Shown here in pieces: positions 36,831 through 48,614 of a DNA stretch of 64,000 nucleotides (the stretch's first letter is position 1; every line of letters begins with the position of its first letter). The notes under the pieces were generated by a model. It saw only the letters and a program-made list of their open reading frames with translations, was not told the DNA's origin and searched no databases. This stretch comes from Eulemur rufifrons. Its lineage: Eukaryota > Chordata > Mammalia > Primates > Lemuridae. The DNA is taken from assembly GCF_041146395.1 (NCBI RefSeq), contig NC_090989.1, positions 239,248,843-239,312,842 on the forward strand, in the 5' to 3' direction. The position numbers were made by a program, and so were the translations under genes.

Positions 36831-37249
36831 TATGGAGCTTATGTTGATAAAAATAAATATTTTTTGGCTTTTAATTCCATTTTTCCACAAACTTTTTGAT
36901 GTCCCCTCATAATTTATAAGTACTCTTTTTATTAGGATTTTTTCTATATCTTATTTCTGTTAGCTCACAGATCAATATCCAGAGAACATGTACCAAATAA
37001 AGTGATTCCTCGTATGTCCTAATCTTATGTTATAGGCCTTGTTACTTGGTATAGAAATGTTATGGTGTATGTCTTCCCTCTGGACTGCCAGTTTCTTTAG
37101 GTCAGAGATTATATCTGTATTTTCATTATATCCCACTACATAGGAAACTTTATGTATAAGTGTTCATGTTCCTTTGCCTTTGTACTTTGGTAATATATTA
37201 CTCTATTTTGCATCCATATCTAAAAATATACTCCATATTAAGCAGTTTT

Positions 37250-37480
37250 GATTTATTCCCTATAGGAAACCATCAAAAGTTTTTGTTTTTGATTAGGTAA
37301 TAAATACATAAGGAACAAAAATTAGAAGTTACAAAAGGGTATACAGGAAAACATAAGTCAGCTTCTACTCTATCTCCTCATCATACAACTTCCCTGGCAG
37401 GATACAAACTCTGTTAGGTATCTTGTTTCTTAGGAATTCTCCTAGAGGTATTCTAACATACGTAAATAAATATGTATATT
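37250..37480 (-). repeat. Possible L1ME/HAL1-like fragment, antisense
   Basis: 'gattaggtaataaatacata' and 'acaaaagggtatacaggaaa' resemble the antisense tail region of ancient L1ME/HAL1 elements. The rest of 36912-37790 is unassigned. Confidence 0.3.
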
Positions 37481-37794
37481 TTGTAGGCCATGACTAAGCC
37501 CATCATAGGCCCTAATACAATGAGAAATAAACTAACGCACTATAAATAAATTCCTTATACAGCAGATGCGTAGACCCTTGAGTATTAGCATGTGTCCATC
37601 AGGTAACCCCTTTTCTGGGTTACTCTGTTGTAGTGATAACTCACTCCATGTGGCCACCCTTGAACTTGGACTATCAGGCATGTCTGCACAGGGACGCAGG
37701 GAGGCACTGAAGAACTCAGTTCATGTATATTCTTATCTCATAGATATTCTTTGCAGTGCTTCCTTATCACCGTCGTAACAATGATAGTAGTAAA

Positions 37795-37890
37795 ATGGTT
37801 AATACTTACATTGTTCTTACCATGTACCAGACATGGTCCCGAGTATTTGCTTTTTCTTCACTCATTTCAACCGAAGTAAAATCAGCATTA
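37795..37890 (-). repeat. MIR fragment, antisense
   Basis: 'aatacttacattgttcttac' and 'catgtaccagacatggtccc' fit the antisense MIR 3' part. Confidence 0.45.
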
Positions 37891-38203
37891 AATGTGGACT
37901 AGTGTTGTTTCTCTTCAGTGACCAAACCTGAAGTTGATTTGAGGACTAATATAGCTTGCTATGAGGAATTTACCCCAAATGACCTGGATTAATAGTGTTA
38001 CATAATTTTTACATAAATTCGTGGACATTAATAATTTTTTATTGAGGGTAAGTGGATTTTTTAATGCATAAACCACCAAAGTGCAGGTTAGAAGGAAAAT
38101 GGACATGCATGCCCTCAAATATTTCGTGGGTTAAATTTAGCTGACAAGGATGCCCATAAAATTCCCATACTGCTCCACCAGGGGGCAATGGAAAGTCATA
38201 GTC

Positions 38204-40656
38204 CAGGGGTGGAGAACCTTTTCATGTTGGAAGGCTGCGTTAATTTAGCAGTAATCAAATAAGACTGCATTCAAGAAACTTCAGTTAGATATATTTTAAA
38301 ATGTACATTATTTTATAAAAATATAACTACTAAATGCTTAATAATTTCAAAAATGAAAGATATTTGTTAATTTTAAAGTTAATTAACCTTTTAATAACTG
38401 TTATATCTGCTTTTTTGTTGGAAAGCATTTGAATATTTGGTTGCAGCATAGAGGCCTGCAGTTCCAGTTGATTTTCTAGAGGGGTATCAGTCATTTGTGA
38501 CCTTAAGGGCATCTTGATTTGGGTTAGGTAGGAGAATGTAGATTCACAGCAATAAGTGGTTGAAAAGCAAGAAGGCATTTTGGGGGCAAGTTGCCCAAGG
38601 GTGTGGTTATTCTGCATTTTTCCATATTTCAATTGAATCTTTCTTAGCATCAAACAGTGACTTTAAAATATTATCTACTGAGAGCTCAATCAATTCCATC
38701 TGTTGTTCTTTAGGTACCTTGGTGATGTCAACTAGGTGAGGCTAAAATGGTAATTTGAGTGTGATGTCATGATTCTCAAAGTCAGTGAACCTTTCATTAT
38801 ATTCTCCAATTAATAGGTCTATAACAGCTGCATATTCTTCAAATGATTCACATATATATCATCTTGCTTATTAATGACCTTTGCTAACTGGGGAAAATGT
38901 TCACTCAAAATTTCCTTTAGAAGAAGAAGTGTTTTGAAAAATGATAGCTTTTTTCAAAATGCTTGGATTTTTTTGCCACATATCATCTATAGATTTAGTT
39001 TTACCTTGCAAAGAAATATTCAGATCATTTTCATTTGACATGGTATCACACAGAAATGCTGCCTTCCTACAGAAATCTTCTTTTAATAATTCATATTGCT
39101 GATTCTGTTCTTCATAAAATTTAACTATCCATTCTCTCAGAGAAAATTTTGGCTAACACCTGTCCCTCTGACAGCTAGTGCTCTTTAGAATGATATGGCA
39201 AATCCACACTGAATACCTCATCCTTCAACTTCAGCATGTTACGAAATTGATGATGCCATGTTGCATTTGCAGAATATAGTTAACAATACTTATACATTGT
39301 TGCAAAATGTCACTTAAAATATTATAGTAGCTTTAGCAGAGAGATTTTGCTGATGCAAGAAACAATGAAAAGAAATGAGAACATCTGGATCTGCTAATAC
39401 TTTTATTTATTCTGTGCAATAAACCCTTCATGTTTTCCTGTCATAGAAGGTGCACCACCTGTATGTACACTTACTAAATTTACCAAAATCAATCCAACTC
39501 CCTGATACTTATCTTGAAAGTTGTTGAAGAGATCTGTTCCCTGTGTTCTGTTCATAAGAGTGCCCAAAGTGAGTAACTCTTCATAGCAAAGAAAATCTTC
39601 TGTTATGATCTTAATAAAGTATAAAACCTGTGCTGAGTCAGTACTATCAGTTGATTCATCCAAAGTGATTGAATATTATATATTTTCCTTTTGAAGTATT
39701 GCATGAAGTTGTTCTGTTAAGTTAAACTGCTGCCTATCTGTTATGGTTCTCCTTGAAAGAGGCAGTTGTTTGTACTTTGAAATGTTATCAGGGCCTAAGC
39801 ATCCTACAACTTCAACAATGCATTTTTTCACAATTCCTACAATACTGAATGGCTTCCTTTTTTTCCCTGAGTATATAAGCTACTTTATAAGTTGCTTCAG
39901 TGGCATTATTTCCAGGTCTTATTGCTGCTTGAAAGAATTGTCTTTGCTTTTGCTTTTCATCTTCCAGTTTCTGCAATAGAAACTTTTGTGCCTCTCTCTC
40001 TAATTTAAAATATTTGTGGTCTTTATGAGTGTTATACAGCTGATGAGCATTGAATTTCTTTAATGTTGATATTGCAGTATCACAAAGCAAGCAAATGATC
40101 TTATCTTTAGCAGAAACAAGATAATATTGCAATTCTCAATCCTCATTAAAAAATCTGTTTTCTTCCTTCAGTGTTTTCTTAGTCTTCCTTGACATGATGG
40201 GCTGTTAAGCAGACAGAATTAAGAAATAGTGTCAAGCTGTGCAACTATTCACAAATTCCACTTCACACAAACACAGTACCCTTGTCAAAAGCTGATAACA
40301 GACCAGCATACTTGACCCCCATAAACTCTCACCAACCAGCCTCATGTGGTAGTAGTGCAAGTCAGGCAGATGAAGTTAGAGCTAAATCATGAGCATAGCA
40401 GCTGTCAATTTAGACCTTATGGCTTTCTAATGTTCTAATTGGGCTGGTCAATCTGGGAGTATTATTTTGTTGAAATTTACTTTATTCTTCGGTATTTTAA
40501 ATATGTTCATTTTTAAAATAAAAATATAAGATGAACAAAAACTTATTAATAAAAATAAGAGGATTTGTTCTATAAAATTTGGATTCAGTCAAAAGGCCAC
40601 ACTTAAGGAACTAGAGGGCCATATGTGGCTTTGAGGCTGCAGGTTCTCCATCCCTG
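38204..40656 (-). mobile_element. hAT (Charlie-type) DNA transposon, near full-length
   Basis: 2453-bp element with terminal inverted repeats 'caggggtggagaacct' (38204-38219) and its complement 'aggttctccatccctg' (40641-40656), with one mismatch in 16. Flanking octamers 'tcatagtc' (38196-38203) and 'tcatagcc' (40657-40664) are an 8-bp target duplication with one mismatch, the hAT hallmark. The strand is set by the transposase. Its size is close to that of an autonomous Charlie element rather than a MITE. Confidence 0.93.
38590..40197 (-). pseudogene. Broken hAT transposase (GTF2IRD2/Charlie-like)
   Basis: Cut-and-paste transposase remnant read on the minus strand from an ATG at about 40197. 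The N-terminal block has a zinc-finger-like CLLC...HQLYNTH arrangement (39812-40132). The core has DESTDSTDSAQ (near 39660) and SVHTGGAPSMTG (near 39460). The C-terminus has CESTFSYL, then PLRSQMTDTPLENQL (near 38480-38560), the hAT dimerisation region. An early stop (TGA) falls about 20 codons in, and at least two further breaks split the frame. The second conserved Asp, usually in TDGAP, is Gly here (GGT for GAT), so catalysis would be lost even without the stops. Similar sequences gave rise to the domesticated host gene GTF2IRD2; this copy shows no sign of domestication. Confidence 0.85.
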
Positions 40657-40789
40657 TCATAGCCATGTCTTCTGTTCCACAGTTATAAGGCATAAAACAG
40701 AGGTTGCCATCTTTGTGTGGATGGGCAGGTGGATAGGTATGTAAAATTCAATCTCCTTTTCCTGCAAAATGAGAATAACCTTATTATGT

Positions 40790-41275
40790 CTTCTAATTAT
40801 AAAAGTTACACATGCCTACTGCAGAAAACCTTAGAAAATTCAGTCAAATATAAAGAAAAATTAAAAGTCATAATCTAGCCTCACCGAAATGGAAATCATG
40901 GTAAAGCTTTCTATACAGATTTACATCTTTCCATACTTTTTTCTATACATGTATATATCTATAGATATTTATTTTCTTTTCTTTGCTAAAACATATTCAT
41001 GTTCCACATACTTTTCCTTCCATAATGCAATGTGTCATATACAGCTGTCTCTGATGTCAATGATATAAATATTCATACATATTTATAATACCTTTTAAAA
41101 TTGTTGTATAGTGTTCCCTTTTATAAATGTGTGGCATACGTTAATTAACTGGTCATTTATTGATATTCTTTTAGATATTTTAATAGAAATAAATATTGCT
41201 GTACATACATCTTTATCCATACCTCTGATGGTTTTTCATGCATTTGGTTAAGTTGCTAGATAGGTTTTTTAACTA
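40790..41275 (-). repeat. Ancient L1ME/HAL1-like 3' region, antisense
   Basis: 'agaaaaccttagaaaattca', 'tttccatacttttttctata' and 'ttaactggtcatttattgat' follow the order of a common ancient L1 antisense 3' region. Diverged. Confidence 0.5.
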
Positions 41276-41279
41276 ATGA

Positions 41280-42025
41280 TAACCACATATTCCATGAGTA
41301 AAGTGTTATCTTCATATGCAGTGACAGTTCAGAAACTGTGCTGTTATGCTGGATGTCACTTCTTTTTATTATAATTGAGAATCCGTTCCTCTTGACACAA
41401 TGGGATCATTGACATGTTGTGATATTCAAGATTACATTGTTCCTCCATCTCTCCATTTTTGAAAGGGAATAGGGAAGGCGCAAAGTGATGCTAGTGCAGA
41501 TAGGAGGCAGCACTGAGGCAGAAGGTGGGAGAGTGGTGTGTGTCTGATGGGGTTATGCTGAGTTAAAATAGATAATTGGACTAGGAAAAGAGACAAAGCA
41601 CCTTGATGTTTCCCTACTCTTCCTCATGCTGAGTTCCAGGGAGCCCCAGAAAGACCAAGTTTGGAAATCTCTGATTTACAACCAATGCCTGGGAGACCTG
41701 CACTGAAGAGGTCCCTGAATCCTGCCGTTTTAGCTCTTTGGGATTGCGTTTTTCTTTGCAGGATGGTAGCACTGTGCAACTTTGCTCGGGTGGTGCTGTA
41801 AAAATGAACCAAATACCAGTTATTTAAAGATTCTTGAGTGTCTAGAAGCAATTCTTTAGTGGTGGAAAGGTGTAATATAAAGTGTCTGTATGTGTATGTG
41901 CATATATATATATATGTACTTTTTAAAATTTCTATAAAAAGTCTAAAGTAAGCTTATCAAATGACTTAGCTTGTCTTGATGTGTTTATTTTAGGAGTATC
42001 GGCAGAACATTAAGCTGACTCAAAA
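41280..42025. other. Unassigned, apparently single-copy
   Basis: Contains a short (TG)/(TA) run at about 41886-41920. Nothing else recognised. Confidence 0.4.
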
Positions 42026-42042
42026 ATTACAGTTGGTGTTTT

Positions 42043-42408
42043 GTTTTTTTTTTTTTTTTTTTTGTTTTTTTTTTTTTTTTTTTTTTTTTGTTGAGACAGA
42101 GTCTCACTTTGTTGCCCAGGCTAGAGTGAGTGCCGTGGCGTCAGCTTAGCTCACAGCAACCTCAGACTCCTCGGCTTAAGCGATCCTACTGCCTCAGCCT
42201 CCCGAGTAGCTGGGACTACAGGCATGCGCCACTATGCCCGGCTAATTTTTTTTCTATATAGATTTCTAGTTGTCCATATAATGTCTTTCTATTTTTAGTA
42301 GAGACGGGGTCTCGCTCAGGCTGGTCTCGAACTCCTGACCTTGAGCAATCCGCCCGCCTCGGCCTCCCAGAGTGCTAGGATTACAGGCGTGAGCCACCGC
42401 GCCCGGCC
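42043..42408 (-). mobile_element. Young full-length Alu, antisense
   Basis: A long T tail (broken by a G) then a sequence close to an Alu consensus, ending 'gagccaccgcgcccggcc'. Perfect 15-bp target duplication 'tacagttggtgtttt' at 42028-42042 and 42409-42423. It shares 'cctcagactcctcggcttaa' and 'gtctcgctcaggctggtctc' (a 6-bp deletion) with the copy at 52011-52345 but not with the other Alus here. Confidence 0.97.
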
Positions 42409-42429
42409 TACAGTTGGTGTTTTTATCCC

Positions 42430-44160
42430 CTCAATTGTCACTTCACAGCAAGAAGGATTCCTAAAATGGTATACTATAACCTTTTTCAAATACAAATGAG
42501 AGTATGAGATATTTCTAAAGCGATTTTGATATATTTTTGTAGTTAATGAAAGACAGTTAAGAAATACATACAGTATCCAAAGGTCTCTTCTATTTTAGAC
42601 AAGTTTTCCTGAGCCTATTAAATAAATGATGAAATTTTCACACACCTTGTAGCTCCAGACTTTAAAAGGGTTGTTTGGATTCAGCTTAGTTTCTTTTCCT
42701 TTCCTTAAATATACCCAGTAATGATTCTTACTTTAAAAAATGCTATTATCTCCACCCTAAAAAATTTTATGCAGCTACTCAATGCATATTTCCATTTAAA
42801 AAAAAAATTTGTACTTCATTTGCACTACTTTCCAGTAGGTGTTAAAATGAATCAAAATAATTGGCACACAGCGGTGTTAGGAGATAAGGAAAAAGCTCCG
42901 TGGTCAGAAAGGTGAGGTTACAAGAGTGGATCTATGTGAATGAAGAATTTATTACAAGCTACTAATTAGCTTAATAGAAAAATAAATATCGATGGCCTAT
43001 TAATTCATATGCTAAAAAATACAAAAGTTTTCACATACTACACACATTGTAGACATCTGTGCTGAGATTTACTGTGAGTTTAAAAAAAAAAAATCCACCA
43101 CTTCTAGTATAACTTGCCCTGGCTGATTTCTGCAGCAATTTCTTAGTAATGTGTACATGGAACCCTTTGAATACATATTAAATAATACTATCAAAACTGA
43201 GAGGCCTCAAATTTGTCATTGTCCCCGATCTCTAAAGCCTTCACACATGTCAGCCATACCAGGACATTTTCTCTCCAAATTTGCAAGAAGTTATGGAGTG
43301 CTTGAAATGTGCAAGGGAATGCTTTTGAATAGAAAGGACCCTAGAGTAAATGTCCTAATCAGAAACCTCCTTTGGAGGCTCTTTATTAAAAATATAAGTA
43401 GATCTACTCTGAGCCAAGTATTTTTTTTCAATTAATTCAGAAAAATCCTGTTGAAAAAACTGAATGTTTTGATTAAGAGCTTTAATTAAAAATACATCAC
43501 AATTGGTAATACCTTTGGTAGAAGGATTATTAACATATTCCATTTTACTTTAGCAGAAAATTGAAAAAGGACAAGGACTGAGCTCCCCTGCCACATGGAT
43601 GCCCAGAGGGCAAGGAGTTCTAGATCAGGGTATTTCTAGCTAGAGGAATACCTGAGATGCTTCCTAGGGTTCTTGCGGGTCTTTTGCAACCAAAGATGAT
43701 CTTTAAGCATGCTTGTGACATTACTAGATTTTTTTTCACTATTTCAAGTTTCCAAAAGGATAACATTTCAGAAACTGAATTTGGTTCCTCTTCCTTCATC
43801 TGAATTTTATTTTTTTAGTTATATGCATTTGTTCTTAAGGGTAGTCAAATATAATGCCAAAAGCTCAATAGTCTAAGTTTTGCCAGCTACAAGGTAGAAT
43901 ATGTGTTTCATTTGTTTTTCCATAACCTAGAATCGGAAAACATGAAAATGAAGAAGAGTTGTCTTTTACAGTTGTGTAACCTCCATCTCTAAATTTATTG
44001 TTCTGCTAGAATGACACTGCTATCATTTCAGACCCTGAACCATCCCCATCTTCCCCAACTCTCTGCCTATCTCCCCCACCATGGGTAGGACTCCAAAGAA
44101 GAATATATTTTACTTTATTGTTGCTTAGTCCAAAGCTCCCTCTAACCTCGTTTTCCAAGG
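42430..44160. other. Unassigned, apparently single-copy
   Basis: AT-rich. The open frame at 43151-43435 has no motif and no splice context. Several A runs (for example 43081-43093) are not attached to a recognisable element. Confidence 0.4.
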
Positions 44161-44164
44161 AGAC

Positions 44165-44398
44165 TGTATGGAACAGTGCAAGAGAACATTAGGCTTTGGA
44201 CCAAATAGACCTAAAGAGTTCAAATCCTGGCTGTGCCATTTACTAGACATGTGACTTTGGTCAAGTCAGTTAATCAGTTTTTTCATTGGTACAGTAAGAA
44301 TACCAATATGCACTTAGGGTTGTGAAAATTAAGTGAGATTATATTAGGTATACTACAATGCCTGCCATTAGAAAGAGCTTAATGAATGCTACTTAACC
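44165..44398 (+). repeat. MIRb SINE
   Basis: 'ggctgtgccatttactagac', 'atgtgactttggtcaagtca' and 'gcttaatgaatgctacttaa' mark a nearly full-length copy. Confidence 0.85.
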
Positions 44399-44514
44399 TC
44401 AGAATTGTTTTTCCTGCATATTGAAGAATAGAATGTTAAGGAAATGATAGTTAGATTCAATTGTTTTTGTGTTCTCTGTTCCTTCCATGGGAACATTAGG
44501 ACCACTAAGAATAT

Positions 44515-45035
44515 TTTTTTTGCATTTTTACATAGAGATAAAATTCACATAACATAAAAGTTACCATTTTAAAATGTAAAATTTAGTTATTTTAGTATAT
44601 TCACAATGTTGTGCAATCATAACCACTAATTCCAGAATGTTTCCATTATTTCAAAATGAAACCCCATAGTTGTTAAGCAGTCACTCCCAACTCCTCCCCT
44701 CCCCCTATACCTTGGAAATAACTAATCTATTTTCTGTCTCTATGCATTTGCCTATTCTGGACATTTCATATAAATGTGTAACTAATCATGCAGTATGTGG
44801 TCTTTTGTGTCTGGCTTCTTAAACAATGTTTTCAAGATTCATTCATGGTGTAGCATGTACCTGTACTCCGTTCCTTTTTATGCCTAAATCATATTCCATT
44901 TGTGCAAACACCACGCTTGTTTATCCATTCATCATTTCATGGACATTTGGATTGTTTCCCATATCTTGGCTATGATGCATAACGCCGCTGCGAACATTCA
45001 TGTACAAGTTTTTGTGTGAACATGTTTTCAGTTAG
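44515..45035 (-). mobile_element. Old L1 (L1MC/L1ME-like) 3' end, antisense
   Basis: 'aaattcacataacataaaag', 'gtatattcacaatgttgtgc', 'tttgcctattctggacattt', 'ggtcttttgtgtctggcttc' and 'gtacaagtttttgtgtgaac' are antisense L1M 3' UTR and ORF2 end. Confidence 0.85.
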
Positions 45036-45039
45036 GACA

Positions 45040-45958
45040 ATTAAGAATTTACTTCCCAATATCACATGCTAACTAGTAGGGATTACTATAATCGTCTAAA
45101 GCAGATATTCAGCATCACTGTGGGGGGCGGGGGTATGAAATTTCTGTGACTTCAAAAAGTTTGAGCGCTCTCCTCTTTTTAGAGTACATTCTGCAAGCAG
45201 ACATAGTGCCATGCTCTTAACCAATAACTTAGATAAAGTTCTACTCAATCAAAATTTTATAATAATTTTATAATCTCATTTTTATAATACTTATATACAA
45301 TTACATAATATACAGGCAAACACATACGCATGCGCATACCAGGCAGAAGTGACTTTTTTAGTACAAAGTAAGAGTTGGGCTGGGCGTTTTGTATGTGAAG
45401 ATAGCCCTCACTCTCCGTCTGGGCCCTTTTTGATCCCTTCAGCTCCCACCTTTTCCGCTCCTTTGCACCCAGAATCTGATGCTGTCCTAAGAATTTTTAG
45501 CACCCATCATCTCTGGGAAAAGTTACACGATTAAATCATTCACCAGTGACTTACGCTTTAATAATGTGATTCTTTTCCCAGAAATAGTTCTGCATCAGAG
45601 GAGGACAAAGATTAAGGACAATGCTTGACACAAAAGATGGTTACTAACGGTGGTTTTACTCACCAGAAAGATATTTGAATAGGGGTTCTCGCCAGTGTTC
45701 GTAGCTTCTCATTAGGGAGGTGACTGCCCGCCTCGCTTTTTTCTACACCAAAATTGTGTTTTCAGGTCTTTTTCTATCTTTTGTAAGCTTTCAGCCATTT
45801 TGATCATGTATGATATGTATTAACCATGACTGATACTATTTATAACCTTTCTAAGAGTGTTCCTTAATAAAGGGTTGGCATTATGCCAAAAGTCTCCACC
45901 CAGCAGGATTAATGCCCCCTTCCTACACACACCCTGCTTTGACATTTGACACACTTGG
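45040..45958. other. Unassigned, apparently single-copy
   Basis: No repeat recognised apart from a short G run at about 45121-45131. Confidence 0.4.
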
Positions 45959-45969
45959 GCTCAAGTCTT

Positions 45970-46294
45970 GTGGGGGCTTTTTGCTGTTGTTATTATGGTT
46001 TTTTTTTTTTTTTCTTTGTTTTGAGACAGAGTCTCACTCTGTCGTCCCAGATAGAGTGCAGTGGTGTCATCACTGCAACCTAAAATTCCTGGGCTCAAGT
46101 GATCCTCGTGCCTCAGCCTCCTGAGTAGCTGGGACTCCAGGCACATGCCACGAGGCCCAGCTAATTTTTCTATTTTTAGCAGAAATAGGGTCTCTCTCTT
46201 GCTCAGGCTGGTCTCGAATTCCTGACCTCAAGCAATCCTCCCACCGTGGCCTGCCAGAGTGCTAGGATTACAGTCATGAGCCATCACGCCCTGC
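45970..46294 (-). mobile_element. Alu (old, AluJ-like), antisense
   Basis: A T run at about 46000-46014, then 'gagacagagtctcactctgt' through 'gagccatcacgccctgcc'. Near-matching 'ctcaagtctt' (45960-45969) and 'ctcaaatctt' (46295-46304) are a plausible target duplication. The insertion splits a MIR. Confidence 0.9.
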
Positions 46295-46304
46295 CTCAAA
46301 TCTT

Positions 46305-46475
46305 ATTAAGTAGCCTTGAAAAAGTTAACTTAACCTCTCTGAGCCTCAGTTTCTTTAGCTCTATAGCAATAATAATAATAATGTCAATCCTCCAGAGTTA
46401 AGGAGCGGGTTAGAGATTAAAGCATCTAGCAAAGTATTTAGCACTTGATTAGTGCTCAGTATATAGTAACTTGTA
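46305..46475 (+). repeat. MIR SINE (3' part, split by Alu)
   Basis: 'aacttaacctctctgagcct', 'cagtttctttagctctatag' and 'tgattagtgctcagtatata' are MIR. The 5' part probably lies just before 45970. An (AAT)n run sits at 46367-46383. Confidence 0.75.
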
Positions 46476-46774
46476 TTACTGGTAGTTTCACAGTGAGGGG
46501 AAGACAGACGTGGTTTTCTAGGTCCTCCCCATCCACAGAAGGCTGGTGTGTCTGTTTTAGCTTTCCTGGGATTTGCTCTCTCCCCTGCCCTCATCGCGAA
46601 GCAGCTGCCTCTCTCTGCTTATCTCACTCATTCACTTTAGCTCCAGATTGAGTTGAATTGAATTGAAAGCAAAGATGAAGCAATAGTAACTTGAAGATGT
46701 ATGATCTAGGAGCTACACAAAAGCATGTTGAAGGAATAAGAAACTAAGAGTCCTGTCATTGTTTCAGTGCACTG

Positions 46775-46930
46775 GGTTGTAGGAAGTGAGAAACCTGGGT
46801 TCCAGGTCTGGTTCTGTCATTTGCTAGGGATAAGACGCTGGGCAAGGTTTTTAAATCTCTGGGCTTCAGTGCCTTCTTGTATAAGATAGAACGAACAGTA
46901 CTACCACTACTTCATGCTTCGGGCTAAATG
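46775..46930 (+). repeat. MIR SINE
   Basis: 'gaaacctgggttccaggtct' and 'gctgggcaaggtttttaaat' lie in MIR order. Confidence 0.65.
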
Positions 46931-46934
46931 ATGA

Positions 46935-47600
46935 AACAGCCTATATTAACAACGGCCAAAGGGAGGCAACTGTAAATGAGTAGAAAGATTTTTGTTTTCC
47001 CAGTAACTGAGGGGAAGGTGTTACTGGTTAATTTAGGGTGTGAGAAGGGATGCTGAACACCCTGCAATGTGGGACAGTCCCACCCAACAAAGAACTGTCC
47101 AATCCAAAATGCCAGCAGCACTCCTACTGAGAAATACTACACTTTATGAATATGTTTTGAAAATTCTAACATCTAACATGAAAAACCACACCAATGCCCA
47201 CCAATTAATCCATGAATTTGGGTGGCAAGAGAAGGGTGTCCCTTCCTATGTTCCATTACTAGCTAGTCTTGGGTATAATCCACATTTTCCCTTAGGAAAA
47301 ATAACAGAAAAAAAAAATTATTTTTAAATTTCCCATATTTTGCTTTCTACACCACGGAATAAGTAAATTTTAATCTCAGTACATCTCAAAAGTTTATAAT
47401 TGGTAAGAAAAATATCTTGGAAAAAATGGTGATTGGAATCATGAAATGGAGCCTGTTAAATGTGTTTTGAGTCCTTTGGAATGAAGGAGTTTTATGAAAT
47501 GCAAGATGGTATTGTTTTCCCCTGACTGTGGGTGCCTACATGAGTCACACTGTCGACAGGTTTACATTTTACAGCAGTATGTGAATGGCATGAGAAGAAA
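46935..47600. other. Unassigned, apparently single-copy
   Basis: Nothing recognised. The open frame at 47040-47327 has no motif. Confidence 0.4.
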
Positions 47601-47639
47601 CAAAACCATCTGTAAAGTATCTAGGGTTCTTTTCCAATA

Positions 47640-47900
47640 AGTGTATTTTTCTATTGTAAAAAGTATTAAAGTCACATTATAGAAAATTTGGAAAATAGAG
47701 AAAAGAACAGAGAAATCATTGATAATCATTCCGCTCTCAAAATAACCACTATTAAAATGTTGGTGTATGTCCTTTTAGTGTGTTTTACTTGGTGTATTCT
47801 CAATTTTCACCAACAATTTCATCACTGAACATTACATCTAATATTTACATGATTCCTTTTCAAATTAGCTGTTTTTCGATAAATGTCTTTGTGTAGGATT
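47640..47900 (-). repeat. Possible ancient L1ME/HAL1-like fragment, antisense
   Basis: 'attatagaaaatttggaaaa' and 'aaataaccactattaaaatg' match the same ancient L1 text as at 40790 but with lower similarity afterwards. Confidence 0.4.
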
Positions 47901-48542
47901 TTGGGGGGGAAATTGTAGGTTCTTCCATTTAAATGACTTTGAACTTCATGATGTGTTGCCCCTTAAAGCAAACAATAAGGTAAATTTTATTTTTCAGCAT
48001 CCAGAGTTGTTTGTGTTATATTCCAAATCCACTTCTTTTTTCCCACTTTTAATACTCTAGAGTACTTCAAGGAGCGTAACTATGAGAAGCAACATCACAC
48101 CGATTTGGTTTTCATGCAGAGAAAGATTCTAGTGCTGGATTCAGATATTCTTTGTGAGCAAATAAAATCTCCAGAGACTTTGTAGCTTAGTGAATAAAGG
48201 ATTGGCCTCTAACCAAACCCAGCTAAATGAATTTGGTGGTCTCAGCTGAGTTTCCAGCAAGTTTTAGCCTGCATTACAAATTCATCATGCACAATTATGT
48301 GCAATTTGGCACAATTTCCAATCCCTGCTTAGGAGAGGCCCTCTGTTTGGGGTTGAAAGGGAGCATAAAATACTTCTTGTGCCGAGAGGGAGCAATTCTC
48401 TTAGGTCAAGGTTGAGTTACATGTGAAAACGGATGGGGTAGAAGTATTGTCAAGCACAAAGCGTCTAGGAATACATGGGTACTGGATATAAACCGTGCTC
48501 ACCATTTGAAATTCCTCACTTTAATAGTCTTCTTTCAAACAG

Positions 48543-48611
48543 AAGATGACAATTCCGACACCAATGGGCATATAGATTCTCTCCTAGCAACAGTTGGCAC
48601 TGATGAGCTAG
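48543..48611 (+). CDS. Speculative internal coding exon
   Basis: A 69-bp segment lies between a pyrimidine-rich acceptor ('tcttctttcaaacag', AG at 48541-48542) and a near-consensus donor ('ctag' followed by gtaaga at 48612). It is free of any repeat I recognise. One frame is open throughout and gives DDNSDTNGHIDSLLATVGTD then EL; the first codon is completed by an upstream exon. Entry and exit phases are both 1, so it could be a cassette exon. I do not recognise the protein. An open frame of 23 codons is not unlikely by chance, so the case rests mainly on the splice sites. Confidence 0.35.
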
Positions 48612-48614
48612 GTA

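Larger units (their letters stand above)
35585..36909 (+). mobile_element. Hsmar2-like mariner transposon, nearly full-length
   Basis: The right terminal inverted repeat ends '...aaactttttgatgtcccctca' style (last 9 bases 'gtcccctca', 36901-36909). The left end begins 'tgaggaatcttcaag' at 35585 and is its eroded partner. TA dinucleotides flank both ends (35583-35584 and 36910-36911), as expected for Tc1/mariner. Removing the L1 insertion at 35869-36065 leaves about 1.1 kb, a little short of a full copy. Orientation is given by the transposase remnant. Confidence 0.85.

Noticed and set aside
48183..48225. tRNA-like string 'gtagcttagtgaataaagga'
   Set aside because: The start recalls a D-arm, but no matching acceptor stem, anticodon stem or T arm can be formed.
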